DNA from: Methylophilales bacterium UBA4017
Lineage (GTDB): Bacteria; Pseudomonadota; Gammaproteobacteria; Burkholderiales; Methylophilaceae
DNA length: 38,006 nt
Assembly: GCA_002384685.1 (NCBI GenBank)
Contig: DGAZ01000015.1
Span: forward strand, 1-38,006
Reading direction: 5' to 3'
A program made the translations under genes and the position numbers. Positions 8,064 through 15,826 of this stretch are shown one piece after another (positions within the stretch are counted from its first letter, which is position 1; every line of letters begins with the position of its first letter). Below the pieces are notes generated by a model, which did not search any database, was not told the DNA's origin, and was given only the letters and a program-made list of their open reading frames with translations.

Positions 8064-8998
8064 CTAGAGTAGAAATAGAAGCATCAGTAGGCGTCCTGAT
8101 CAATCAACATGATGAGCTTTTGCTTGCCGAAAGACCAATAAAAAAAACATGGAGTGGATGGTGGGAATTCCCAGGAGGTAAAATAGAGCCTGGCGAGACT
8201 CCCGCGCAAGCCTTAAGCCGAGAGCTTAAAGAAGAAATAGGTATCGTAGTTACTGTTGCTGATAAATGGATTACTAGAGAGTACTCTTACGATCAGGTCG
8301 ACGTTAAGCTACATTTTTTCAAGGTAACAAAGTGGGCGGGTCAAATTCAGCCAAAAGAGGAGCAGCGCCTCTCCTGGAACAACCCTTCTTCACCGCATGT
8401 AAGCCCAGTATTACCAGCTAATGAACTAATCTTTAAGGCTATTAGGTTGCCGGAACTATATGCAATCACAAACGCAGAAGAACACCCCAATAACTTTATT
8501 GCACTGGTTGCAAATAAATTACAACAAGGATTAAGGCTAATCCAAATAAGAGAAAAAGTAATAAAAAAAGATTTATATGTTGAATTAGCTAAGAAAATTA
8601 TTGGCATGGCGGCACCCTATGGCGCTAGAGTGATGATCAATTCAGATACGGAGTTAGCTTATACGCTGGGTGCTGATGGAGTTCATTTAAATTCTAAGTT
8701 ATTACATAGCTTATCTGATAAACCGGCAAACCTAATTGTCTCTGCATCATGCCACAACACTGCAGATATTGAGAAAGCTATCAACAAGAATTTGGACTTT
8801 ATTGTATTGTCCCCAGTAAAAGAAACACTTTCTCATCCTGGGTTAGTTGGTATGGGTTGGAACAGGTTTAATACATTATTAAAAAAACATAATATGCCTG
8901 TATATGCCTTGGGAGGTATGCAAAGAGCTGATCTAAAAAAAGCATTAGATAATGGAGCGGTTGGAATTGCCTCTCAGAGATCTGTGTGGGTAGATTAA
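8060..8998 (+). CDS. MutT-type Nudix hydrolase fused to a ThiE/TenI-like domain (non-canonical start)
   Basis: About 312 residues. Residues 4-125 form a MutT-like Nudix domain with a perfect Nudix box (G40-x5-E46-x7-R54-E55-L-x-E58-E59-x-G61-I) preceded by WWEFPGGKIE, suggesting sanitation of 8-oxo-dGTP. From about residue 130 (LYAIT) a TIM-barrel ThiE/TenI-like domain follows: LIQIREK, VMINSDTELAYTLGADGVHLNS, VSASCHN and YALGGM. This fusion is known in Proteobacteria. The usual thiamine-phosphate synthase segment around GPIFPTxSK reads SPVKETLSHPG, so thiamine synthesis is doubtful. The first TTG (8120) would remove the first Nudix beta strand; coding similarity extends back to about 8063, where only ATA (8060, overlapping the argJ stop) or ATA (8075) could serve. 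Domain calls are firm; the start is uncertain. Confidence 0.85.
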   Translation: MARVEIEASVGVLINQHDELLLAERPIKKTWSGWWEFPGGKIEPGETPAQALSRELKEEIGIVVTVADKWITREYSYDQVDVKLHFFKVTKWAGQIQPKEEQRLSWNNPSSPHVSPVLPANELIFKAIRLPELYAITNAEEHPNNFIALVANKLQQGLRLIQIREKVIKKDLYVELAKKIIGMAAPYGARVMINSDTELAYTLGADGVHLNSKLLHSLSDKPANLIVSASCHNTADIEKAINKNLDFIVLSPVKETLSHPGLVGMGWNRFNTLLKKHNMPVYALGGMQRADLKKALDNGAVGIASQRSVWVD

Positions 8999-9004
8999 AT
9001 CACC

Positions 9005-9457
9005 TCACCTCACCTCAAATATAATGTCCTTAGATACAATTTGTGCTTTTTCTAAAAAATTAAAAGTCACTTTAATCTTTTCTCCTTTGCTAAGAGTATT
9101 TTGAATACCAAAAAACATTAAGTGATCGGCTCCGGGTTGTAAGATAAAAGCTTTATTAGCCTTCAATAAAGGTTTTTCAATTTTACGCATCCGCATTATT
9201 GTTTCACCGTTAGTACTTTTCTCCATTTTCATGGTGTGGACTTCAATTTTCGATATATTCTCTGATTCAATTGAGTCTATAAGCAAATCTTTTGTTGATA
9301 TGAGCTTGACAAAGCCTGCGGAAATATTTTGTCCTGGACGTGGAGCCTTAATAGTAGGGGAGTCAACATTTAAATCAAGTGCAGATGATGTGGCACTAAC
9401 TGTTACGCCTATCAAAAAAATAATCCAATAATTAATCTTCATTGTAGTCAATCTCAT
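9005..9457 (-). CDS. Periplasmic copper chaperone PCu(A)C
   Basis: 150 residues with a signal peptide (hydrophobic stretch 11-26, cleavage probably after SSA). The PCu(A)C (DUF461) Cu(I)-binding pattern is present: His74 and Met76 in EVHTMKM, Met90, then exactly 21 residues to His112 and Met114 (ADHLMF). Family members carry copper to the CuA or CuB site of cytochrome c oxidase. ATG at 9457 is chosen because GGAGAG lies 6 bases upstream; longer versions would run deep into yacG and lack a leader at the start. An inner ATG at 9442 is possible. The gene overlaps the 3' end of yacG by 26 bases, an unusual partner for this family. It ends in a short GAGGT tandem repeat. Confidence 0.88.
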   Translation of the reverse strand: MRLTTMKINYWIIFLIGVTVSATSSALDLNVDSPTIKAPRPGQNISAGFVKLISTKDLLIDSIESENISKIEVHTMKMEKSTNGETIMRMRKIEKPLLKANKAFILQPGADHLMFFGIQNTLSKGEKIKVTFNFLEKAQIVSKDIIFEVR

Positions 9458-9599
9458 GATTCTCTCCTGGTATATGATATTCCTCGGATGCCCAGGCACC
9501 CAGATCAATCAATTTGCATTTTTCAGAACAAAAAGGGCGGTAAGCATTAGAGGGTAAGTAGTCTGTTTTTTTTTTACAGGTTGGGCAGGGTATTTTCAT
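9432..9599 (-). CDS. yacG: DNA gyrase inhibitor / zinc-binding protein YacG
   Basis: Small 55-residue protein starting MKIPCPTCKKK. Four cysteines (5, 8, 24, 28) in CPTC-x15-CSEKC form the single zinc finger of the YacG family, followed by LIDLGAWASEEYHIPG, the family's conserved tail. E. coli YacG binds GyrB and inhibits gyrase. It follows zapD by 4 bases and coaE-zapD-yacG is the classical order, which supports the call. A run of ten A residues spans codons 9-11. Its last 26 bases overlap the copper-chaperone gene. Confidence 0.93.
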   Translation of the reverse strand: MKIPCPTCKKKTDYLPSNAYRPFCSEKCKLIDLGAWASEEYHIPGENHEIDYNED

Positions 9600-9603
9600 T
9601 GAA

Positions 9604-10341
9604 TTAAAGTGAGCCTGTACCGATTTTAAATTTAATGCTCTTATCTAGCATTGTGTGTTTAAGGTAGTGCTCAAAGTGAATGCTTAAGGCATATTTGTTT
9701 GACGAGACATTCGGGTAGTACTTGGATCTAAGATTCATTGATATTGTAATGAGATCATTTTTTAGTGATGGGTCCAATTTTTTTTGAAATACACCTCGTT
9801 CCGCACTAACCAACTCTTCTTTTGCGCTGGATCTTAAAAGGGCTAAAACAACAAATATCGCTTCTTTTATTGGTTGAAAAGGTGCTATTTTTTGCTTAAA
9901 GTAGTCTTTTCTTGCTAAAGGTGTTTCACATTGAAGCCAAAACTGAAATTCAGGAAAGTCCACACTTGTAATGCCATAAGGGCTGTCCTTTCTTGATTTA
10001 ATTTCTTGTAAATATTTATCATCGCCAAAATAGAAGCCAGGCTGAATTTTTGCTTTTTCTAGTTTAGTTTTTGCTTTTGAAAGTTTAACCATAAGCGCAT
10101 TATTAGCTTGCGTTTTTGCCTTCGACCTAAGTTTTAATTTTTGCCTTTCAATTTCCTGAATTAAATCGACCTTTAAATCAGACCTTGATGCAGTGAGCAT
10201 GAGCTCGAATAGTCTTTCGAAAAGGGAAAACTCAGTATACTTCTTAGCGGAAGTTGCCAACACATCAATTTTGAGAAACAACTCTTCTACTCGGATTAAT
10301 TTTCTAATCCTTTCATTCAGTGGGAATTCGTATCTAATCAT
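9604..10341 (-). CDS. zapD: Cell division protein ZapD
   Basis: 245-residue member of the ZapD (YacF, DUF1342) family. It begins with the family signature YEFPLNERIRKLIRVEELF and has a helical N-terminal half, then a beta-rich C-terminal domain with FPEFQFWLQ. ZapD binds the C-terminal tail of FtsZ and bundles filaments at the Z-ring. The ATG overlaps the coaE stop (TAATG), so translation is coupled, and yacG follows after 4 bases. Confidence 0.93.
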   Translation of the reverse strand: MIRYEFPLNERIRKLIRVEELFLKIDVLATSAKKYTEFSLFERLFELMLTASRSDLKVDLIQEIERQKLKLRSKAKTQANNALMVKLSKAKTKLEKAKIQPGFYFGDDKYLQEIKSRKDSPYGITSVDFPEFQFWLQCETPLARKDYFKQKIAPFQPIKEAIFVVLALLRSSAKEELVSAERGVFQKKLDPSLKNDLITISMNLRSKYYPNVSSNKYALSIHFEHYLKHTMLDKSIKFKIGTGSL

Positions 10342-10943
10342 TATTTACCTAGTTTCTGAAGTGTGAGTTTATGAAAGTTGACAATTTTTGCTAGAAACTC
10401 TTCAAGCAAACCATCATTATTTATAATATTATCAGCTTTCTGTAGCCTTTCCTGTCTGCTAGCTTGCGAAGCAATTATTTTCTCTACTATATCAGGAGTA
10501 ACACCATCTCTCTTCTGCGTTCGATTTTTTTGATTGTCGATATTGCAGTCGATTAATAAGCTTTCATGAATGACATCTAAATAGGCATTAGATTCAAATA
10601 GAAGTGGTATTACAACAACCAAATACAATGAGGTAGCACATTGCTCAATTTGTTTTAAACATTGCTCATGAATCATGGGATGTAAAATTAATTCAACTTT
10701 ATTTTTGATTGCTACATTATTAAACATAAGCGATTGAAGTTTTTTTCTGTCGATCTCTTGCTCATTCTTTAAGATTGATTCCCCGCAACCCTTAACTAAC
10801 AATTGATATCCCAATGCATTCTTTTTAAGCAACCCCTTTGCAATCACATCTAAGTCTATAATTGGGACACCCAAGGAAGAGAGTTGTCTAGCCGCCTCAC
10901 TTTTACCAGAGCCAATACCGCCTGTTAATCCTATAATATGCAT
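10341..10943 (-). CDS. coaE: Dephospho-CoA kinase
   Basis: Last enzyme of coenzyme A biosynthesis: phosphorylates the 3' hydroxyl of dephospho-CoA's ribose. The P-loop GLTGGIGSGKS is at the N terminus, the LGVPIIDLDVIAK aspartate region follows, and VVVIPLLFES is the conserved CoA-kinase strand. About 200 residues, the family norm. Two consecutive ATGs exist (10946 and 10943); AAGGGC is 5 bases before the second, so the second is preferred. The gene heads the coaE-zapD-yacG unit. The pilBCD genes often found upstream are absent. Confidence 0.95.
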   Translation of the reverse strand: MHIIGLTGGIGSGKSEAARQLSSLGVPIIDLDVIAKGLLKKNALGYQLLVKGCGESILKNEQEIDRKKLQSLMFNNVAIKNKVELILHPMIHEQCLKQIEQCATSLYLVVVIPLLFESNAYLDVIHESLLIDCNIDNQKNRTQKRDGVTPDIVEKIIASQASRQERLQKADNIINNDGLLEEFLAKIVNFHKLTLQKLGK

Positions 10944-11014
10944 CATGCCCTTGAAAAATAATTAAAAAACACCATGTTATTATTACACTCAATATGATAA
11001 CTTAAGCATTAGAT

Positions 11015-11371
11015 ATGACACAAAATAAAACCACCCTACCAAGCATTATAAACAATTTAGAGCTTGATCATTCATCTCTAATGGATTCTATTATCTGTAA
11101 GGTGGAAGTTGATTTAGTTGGGTGGCTCGCTGATTTGTCTGGAGGGAAGGGGTGGGAAGTTGCATCAGATAATGCATTCGAGCAGTACGTCACTTTTTTT
11201 CTTCGGAAAGAGAATAACTACGCTGAAATTACTTTATTTAATGGCGGTTTCGCTCAAGTAGAACTGAATGAGCAAATTATTTTTTACGGGGATTTGCTTG
11301 CGGTTAAAAATAAATCCGCGCAGATGAATTACTACGCACTACAAAGTGGAGAAAAAATTATTATGCAATAA
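11015..11371 (+). CDS. Unrecognised conserved-looking small protein, 118 aa
   Basis: I do not recognise this protein. It is a complete ORF of 118 residues beginning MTQNKTTLPSI, with no signal peptide, membrane segment or cysteine cluster; the one Cys is at about 28. An N-terminal, probably helical part leads to VEVDLVGWLADLSGGKGWEV and then alternating strand-like stretches (YVTFFLRK, YAEITLFNGGFAQVEL, QIIFYGDLLAV), so a small alpha/beta or beta-sheet fold is likely. It sits alone between divergent coaE and convergent ispB, with 68 bases upstream (a weak TATGAT -10 at 10993) and 5 bases downstream. Codon use looks like its neighbours, which argues for a real gene. Confidence 0.65.
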   Translation: MTQNKTTLPSIINNLELDHSSLMDSIICKVEVDLVGWLADLSGGKGWEVASDNAFEQYVTFFLRKENNYAEITLFNGGFAQVELNEQIIFYGDLLAVKNKSAQMNYYALQSGEKIIMQ

Positions 11372-11376
11372 ATATT

Positions 11377-12342
11377 TTAGCCCTTGCGCTCAACAATATA
11401 GTGAGCCAAAGCATTTAATGTGCTTTTTGTTTCACTATCATCAAATTTCCCTAACACCTCATTAACCTCGACAACTTTAAAAGCCAAATGTTTTTGAACG
11501 GTAGCTATTGCATTTGTATCGCTTAACACTTGAATAATATCCGGCAGACGGTTAATATCTCCCATCTTGATAGCATCTTTAATTAACTTACTTTGATTGT
11601 GGGTTCCATTTTTCATTGCGTATATCAAAGGCAGCGTAACCTTGCCCTCAGCTAGATCATCACCAACATTCTTTCCTATTTCAATCTCTTTTCCTGAATA
11701 ATCTAGAATATCATCAGTTAATTGAAACATGATCCCAAAAATATTACCAAGCCTAGAAAGATCGGCTTGTTTTTCATAATTTATCTCATTCAAAACTCCA
11801 GCAAGAGACCCGCAAGATTCAAAAAGTTTAGCTGTTTTAAAGTTGATTACCTGAAAATATTGACTCTCTGAGAGATCTGGATTTTTAGTATTTAGCAGTT
11901 GAAGGATTTCGCCTTCAGAAATCGCATTTGTTGTATCAGCTAGTATTTTCATTATCGCCATATTGTTTATTTGGGTCATCATCTGGAAGGATCGTGAATA
12001 AATAAAGTCTCCCACTAAAACGCTTGAAGAATTTCCAAATATCGCATTCGCTGTTTTTTTACTGCGTCTCTGAGTTGATTGATCTACTACGTCGTCGTGT
12101 AAAAGAGTTGCGGTGTGAATAAACTCTATTATTGCAGCCATAGCGTGATGGTTTGGTGTTATTTCACCAGTTAATCGCGCAAATAAAAGATAGATAGAGG
12201 GCCGCATACGCTTTCCCCCGCTATTAATAATATGATTAGAAATTTGATTAACAATGGGTATTTCTGAAAACAAGGATTTTCTAATTACATTGTTAACTTC
12301 ATTTAAATCGTTTGATATGGGTGATAAGATTGTTGATAGCAA
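11377..12342 (-). CDS. ispB: Octaprenyl diphosphate synthase (polyprenyl synthetase)
   Basis: 321-residue trans-prenyltransferase that elongates farnesyl diphosphate to the ubiquinone side chain. Diagnostic motifs are GGKRMRP (42-48), the first Asp-rich motif DDVVD (83-87), GEILQL, and the second motif DDILDYSG near 205. It ends QxxRKG-like (YIVERKG), as IspB proteins do. The start is TTG at 12342; the N terminus then aligns with the family length. It is divergent from rplU, the standard proteobacterial arrangement. The chain length of the product cannot be fixed from sequence alone. Confidence 0.92.
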   Translation of the reverse strand: MLSTILSPISNDLNEVNNVIRKSLFSEIPIVNQISNHIINSGGKRMRPSIYLLFARLTGEITPNHHAMAAIIEFIHTATLLHDDVVDQSTQRRSKKTANAIFGNSSSVLVGDFIYSRSFQMMTQINNMAIMKILADTTNAISEGEILQLLNTKNPDLSESQYFQVINFKTAKLFESCGSLAGVLNEINYEKQADLSRLGNIFGIMFQLTDDILDYSGKEIEIGKNVGDDLAEGKVTLPLIYAMKNGTHNQSKLIKDAIKMGDINRLPDIIQVLSDTNAIATVQKHLAFKVVEVNEVLGKFDDSETKSTLNALAHYIVERKG

Positions 12343-12451
12343 TTTGATAAATTTTTAACAGTTATAGGGTGTAAGGTTTCATTTTATCATACAGATAACA
12401 TTGGAATCGAATACATACGTTAAAAATATAGGCTTACAACCTAAGATTTAA

Positions 12452-12480
12452 TTGATAAATTGTATTAATTTAAGTATAAT
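12452..12480 (+). promoter_or_regulatory. Sigma-70 promoter for rplU-rpmA
   Basis: TTGATA (12452-12457) and a perfect TATAAT (12475-12480) are separated by exactly 17 bases. Transcription would begin near 12487 and leave a leader of about 32 bases before rplU. It lies in the 176-base gap between divergent ispB and rplU; I saw nothing else convincing in that gap. Confidence 0.8.
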
Positions 12481-12518
12481 TCCGGCTCTAAATTGTTATA
12501 TAAAATAAGGTTACGATC

Positions 12519-12833
12519 ATGTATGCGGTAATTAAGACAGGCGGTAAGCAATTCAAAGTTTCTGAAGGCTTAACATTAAAAGTTGAAAAATTGACTACTG
12601 AGGTAGGTAAGCAACTTAGTATTAACCATGTACTAACACTTGTAGATGGCGAAAAAGTTACTATCGGTACTCCATTGGTCAAAGGCGCTACTGTTGATGT
12701 TACTGTTCTTGCACACGGGCGTGGCGATAAAGTTAAGATATTTAAAATGAATCGTAGAAAACACTACAGAAAGTCTCAGGGTCATAGACAAAGTTTCACT
12801 GAGATTAAAGTCGACAAGATTGCAGTAAAATAA
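12519..12833 (+). CDS. rplU: 50S ribosomal protein L21
   Basis: 104-residue L21, full length. It opens with MYAVIKTGGKQFKVSEG, has the GTPLVKGATV segment, and near the end the Lys/Arg-rich FKMNRRKHYRKSQGHRQ that contacts 23S rRNA. AAGG stands 8 bases before the ATG. It is the first gene of the rplU-rpmA unit, with rpmA 15 bases downstream. Confidence 0.98.
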   Translation: MYAVIKTGGKQFKVSEGLTLKVEKLTTEVGKQLSINHVLTLVDGEKVTIGTPLVKGATVDVTVLAHGRGDKVKIFKMNRRKHYRKSQGHRQSFTEIKVDKIAVK

Positions 12834-12848
12834 TAAGGATTTAAACTA

Positions 12849-13106
12849 ATGGCTCACAAGAAAGCAGGCGGAAGTTCAAGGAACGGCAGAGACTCAGAAT
12901 CAAAAAGATTAGGGTTAAAAGCTTACGGGGATCAATTTGTAAAAGCTGGAAGCATAATATTGAGACAACGTGGAACAAAAATGCATCCTGGAACCAATGT
13001 TGGAATTGGCAAAGACCATACATTGTTTGCAAAAACAGATGGCAAGGTAAGTTTTTCAACCAAGGGCGCATTAAAAAGAAAATTAGTGCACGTTGTAACT
13101 GCCTAG
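12849..13106 (+). CDS. rpmA: 50S ribosomal protein L27
   Basis: 85-residue L27 beginning MAHKKAGGSSRNGRDSESKR, the conserved N-terminal tail that reaches toward the peptidyl transferase centre, then QRGTKMHPGTNVGIGKDHTLFA. No Firmicutes-type N-terminal extension is present. AAGGA lies 9 bases before the ATG. A strong intrinsic terminator follows 20 bases after the stop and separates this gene from obgE. Confidence 0.98.
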   Translation: MAHKKAGGSSRNGRDSESKRLGLKAYGDQFVKAGSIILRQRGTKMHPGTNVGIGKDHTLFAKTDGKVSFSTKGALKRKLVHVVTA

Positions 13107-13125
13107 ATTTGTTTAAGATTATTTC

Positions 13126-13154
13126 AAAGCCCTATCATTTGATAGGGCTTTTTT
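13126..13154 (+). terminator. Rho-independent terminator after rpmA
   Basis: Perfect stem of 11 base pairs: AAAGCCCTATC (13126-13136), loop ATTT, GATAGGGCTTT (13141-13151), with the T tract continuing through 13154. It ends 16 bases before the obgE start, so obgE-proB-purEK needs readthrough or its own promoter. Confidence 0.92.
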
Positions 13155-13169
13155 GTTTGGTGGACCATA

Positions 13170-14186
13170 ATGAAATTTATAGATGAAGCAACGATTAGGG
13201 TTTTTGCTGGTGATGGCGGCAATGGTATAGCTTCGTTTAGGCGGGAGAAGTATGAGCCTATGGGAGGCCCTAATGGTGGCGATGGAGGGAGAGGTGGGTC
13301 TATATATGTTGAATCGGATGAGAATATTAATACACTTATTGATTTTAGATTTGTTAAAAATTACAGAGCAAAGCGTGGTGAAAATGGAAGGAGTGCAGAA
13401 TGTTATGGGGCAAAGGGAGACGATCTGATTCTCCGAGTACCTGTAGGGACAGTAATAACAGAGAAACAAACCGGAGAAGTACTAGCTGATTTTGAAAATC
13501 ATGGAGAAAAACTCATCATTGCCAATGGTGGCAAAGGGGGCCTTGGTAACGTACATTTTAAATCCAGCACAAATAGAGCTCCGCGGCAGTGCACACAAGG
13601 AGATCCAGGGGAAGAATTTGAATTATACCTAGAGTTAAAAGTATTGGCTGATGTTGGATTGTTAGGTATGCCAAATGCAGGAAAATCATCTCTCATTCGA
13701 TCTATCTCTGCAGCAAAACCTAAAGTTGCCGATTACCCTTTTACTACCTTGCAACCGAATCTTGGGGTTGTTAGGGTTGATAACGAAAGAAGCTTTGTTG
13801 TTGCAGATATACCTGGATTGATTGAGGGTGCAGCAGATGGATATGGACTAGGCCATCAGTTTTTAAGGCACTTAGATAGAACGAAATTGTTATTGCACTT
13901 AATAGACATAGCGCCATTTGATGAGTCGGTTGATCCAGCAAAAGAGGGAGAAGCGATCATTAATGAGCTTAAAAAATACAGTATAGATTTGTTTAATAAA
14001 CCAAGGTGGCTTATTTTAAATAAAATTGACTTAATAACAAATTTAGATCAAATTCAGGATGAGATTAAAAGTAAGATGAAATGGAAAGGTAAAGTTTTTT
14101 GCATCTCCGCTATTAACGGTAAGGGTTGCAGAGAATTAACATTCGAGATTATGAAGCATGTGGAGGGCTTAAAGAAAGATGAATAA
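13170..14186 (+). CDS. obgE: GTPase ObgE/CgtA
   Basis: 338-residue Obg-family GTPase linked to 50S assembly and stress control. The glycine-rich Obg domain (1-158) shows the GGDGGNG / GGPNGGDGGRGG pattern. The G domain has G1 GMPNAGKSS (166-174), switch residues TTLQPNLG, G3 DIPGLIEGA and G4 NKID. The variable acidic C-terminal tail seen in some homologues is short. It overlaps proB by 8 bases, so the two are translationally coupled. A GGTGG purine stretch precedes the ATG. Confidence 0.97.
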   Translation: MKFIDEATIRVFAGDGGNGIASFRREKYEPMGGPNGGDGGRGGSIYVESDENINTLIDFRFVKNYRAKRGENGRSAECYGAKGDDLILRVPVGTVITEKQTGEVLADFENHGEKLIIANGGKGGLGNVHFKSSTNRAPRQCTQGDPGEEFELYLELKVLADVGLLGMPNAGKSSLIRSISAAKPKVADYPFTTLQPNLGVVRVDNERSFVVADIPGLIEGAADGYGLGHQFLRHLDRTKLLLHLIDIAPFDESVDPAKEGEAIINELKKYSIDLFNKPRWLILNKIDLITNLDQIQDEIKSKMKWKGKVFCISAINGKGCRELTFEIMKHVEGLKKDE

Positions 14187-15336
14187 GATAAATTTTTCTT
14201 CATCAAAAAGAGTGGTTGTTAAGCTTGGCTCAAGCATCGTAACAAAAGAGGGCGGAGGCATTAATGAGCTTCAGCTTCAGCATATAGTCGAGCAAATAGC
14301 TGAGTTAGTTAAGCAAAAAAAAGAGGTGGTGCTAGTTTCGAGCGGCGCTATTGCAGCTGGCTTAAAAAAATTGGGTTACAAAGAAAGACCTCATCAGTTG
14401 AGTGAGCTGAGGGCGGCTGCATCAGTGGGGCAAATGATTATAGCGCAAATCTACGAGCAGTTATTTAGCAGATCTGGCTTAGTTTCGTCGTTAGTATTGT
14501 TAACTCACGATGACTTAAGCATTAAAAAAAGTTACTTAAATGCACGATCAACAATAAGTCACCTTATAGAAAAGAAGATTATCCCGGTCATTAACGAGAA
14601 TGATACAGTTGCCGATGATGAAATAAGGTTTGGAGATAATGATACCCTTGCTGCTATGGTCGCCAATTTGATTGAGGCTGATTATTTGGTGCTGTTAACT
14701 GATCAGGAGGGTTTGTTTTCAGATGATCCACGGAAAAATGCCCAGGCAATTCTTATTGATCATGCATACATTGACGATGCTAAGTTGGAACTTGTGGCCC
14801 AAGACACGACATCGAAGGTTGGGACAGGTGGCATGCTAACTAAAATTAAAGCAGCCCAACGAGCATCACTTAGCGGAACACATACGATCATTGCTTCTGG
14901 AAGGTCACCGAACATATTAACTCAATTGAATAAGGATGAATCTGCTGGAACACACCTTGAATGCAATGTAGCTGAGCTTGTAACAAAGAAAAAGTGGATT
15001 GCAAACAATCTCAGATCTAAGGGAAAGGTTTATATCGATAGTGGAGCCGAGGAAGCGATAGTTTTTAATGGAAAAAGCCTTTTAGCTGCAGGTGTAATTA
15101 GGGTCGAAGGAAAATTTAATCGGGGCGAAATTGTACGATGCATTAATACGAAAAACAAAGAGATTGCTAAGGGCTTAGTTAACTATAGTAGCGAGGAACT
15201 AGGAAAGATTGCGGGCTATTCAAGCGAAAAAATTGAGTCGTTATTAGGTTACATTAATGAATCAAATTTAATACACAGAGATAATATGGTGATATTTTTT
15301 AAAGAAAAGATAAAAAAGGAAAAAGTGGATGGATAA
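14179..15336 (+). CDS. proB: Glutamate 5-kinase
   Basis: First enzyme of proline synthesis: phosphorylates the gamma-carboxylate of glutamate. The 385-residue product has an amino-acid-kinase domain (VVKLGSSIVT near 11, VSSGAIAAGL, NENDTVADDEIRFGDNDTLAAMVA, LLTDQEGLF, VGTGGMLTKIKAA) and a C-terminal PUA domain from about 280. It overlaps obgE at its start and purE at its end by 8 bases each. The next enzyme of the pathway, proA, lies at the far right edge of the window rather than beside it. Confidence 0.96.
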   Translation: MNKINFSSSKRVVVKLGSSIVTKEGGGINELQLQHIVEQIAELVKQKKEVVLVSSGAIAAGLKKLGYKERPHQLSELRAAASVGQMIIAQIYEQLFSRSGLVSSLVLLTHDDLSIKKSYLNARSTISHLIEKKIIPVINENDTVADDEIRFGDNDTLAAMVANLIEADYLVLLTDQEGLFSDDPRKNAQAILIDHAYIDDAKLELVAQDTTSKVGTGGMLTKIKAAQRASLSGTHTIIASGRSPNILTQLNKDESAGTHLECNVAELVTKKKWIANNLRSKGKVYIDSGAEEAIVFNGKSLLAAGVIRVEGKFNRGEIVRCINTKNKEIAKGLVNYSSEELGKIAGYSSEKIESLLGYINESNLIHRDNMVIFFKEKIKKEKVDG

Positions 15337-15826
15337 CTTAAAGCCAATAGTGGCAATCATTATGGGATCTAACAGCGACTGGCCAACAATGGAAAATACT
15401 GCCAAAATTTTAGAAGATTTCGGCATTCCTTACGAAGCAAAAGTGGTATCTGCCCATAGAACACCAGACTTGATGTTTGAATTTGCAGAAAATGCCAGGA
15501 AAAATGGATTTAAGATTATTATAGCGGGAGCAGGGGGAGCTGCACACCTGCCGGGCATGGTAGCATCAAAAACCACCTTACCTGTTCTTGGCGTTCCTAT
15601 ACCCACTAAACATTTAGAAGGGCAAGACTCATTACTATCGATCGTACAAATGCCTAAGGGTATCCCTGTTGCCACTTTTGCAATTGGAGAGGCGGGAGCA
15701 TCGAATGCAGGACTATTTGCTGTATCCATGCTTGCTGAAAGTGATGAGGAGGTACAAAAAAAACTTAATAAATTTAGAAGTAACCAAGTTGATATGGTGT
15801 TGAATATGAAACTAGGGAATACATAA
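15329..15826 (+). CDS. purE: N5-carboxyaminoimidazole ribonucleotide mutase (PurE class I)
   Basis: 165 residues. It converts N5-CAIR to CAIR in purine synthesis. Class I signatures are MGSNSDWPTM (substrate phosphate and catalytic Ser/Asp), SAHRTPD with the catalytic His, and GAGGAAHLPGM. It works directly with PurK, whose gene follows with no gap, and overlaps proB by 8 bases. Confidence 0.97.
   Translation: MDNLKPIVAIIMGSNSDWPTMENTAKILEDFGIPYEAKVVSAHRTPDLMFEFAENARKNGFKIIIAGAGGAAHLPGMVASKTTLPVLGVPIPTKHLEGQDSLLSIVQMPKGIPVATFAIGEAGASNAGLFAVSMLAESDEEVQKKLNKFRSNQVDMVLNMKLGNT

Noticed and set aside
9458..9508. Longer copper-chaperone ORF starting at 9508
   Set aside because: The extra residues lie inside yacG and push the signal peptide away from the N terminus; GGAGAG supports the start at 9457.
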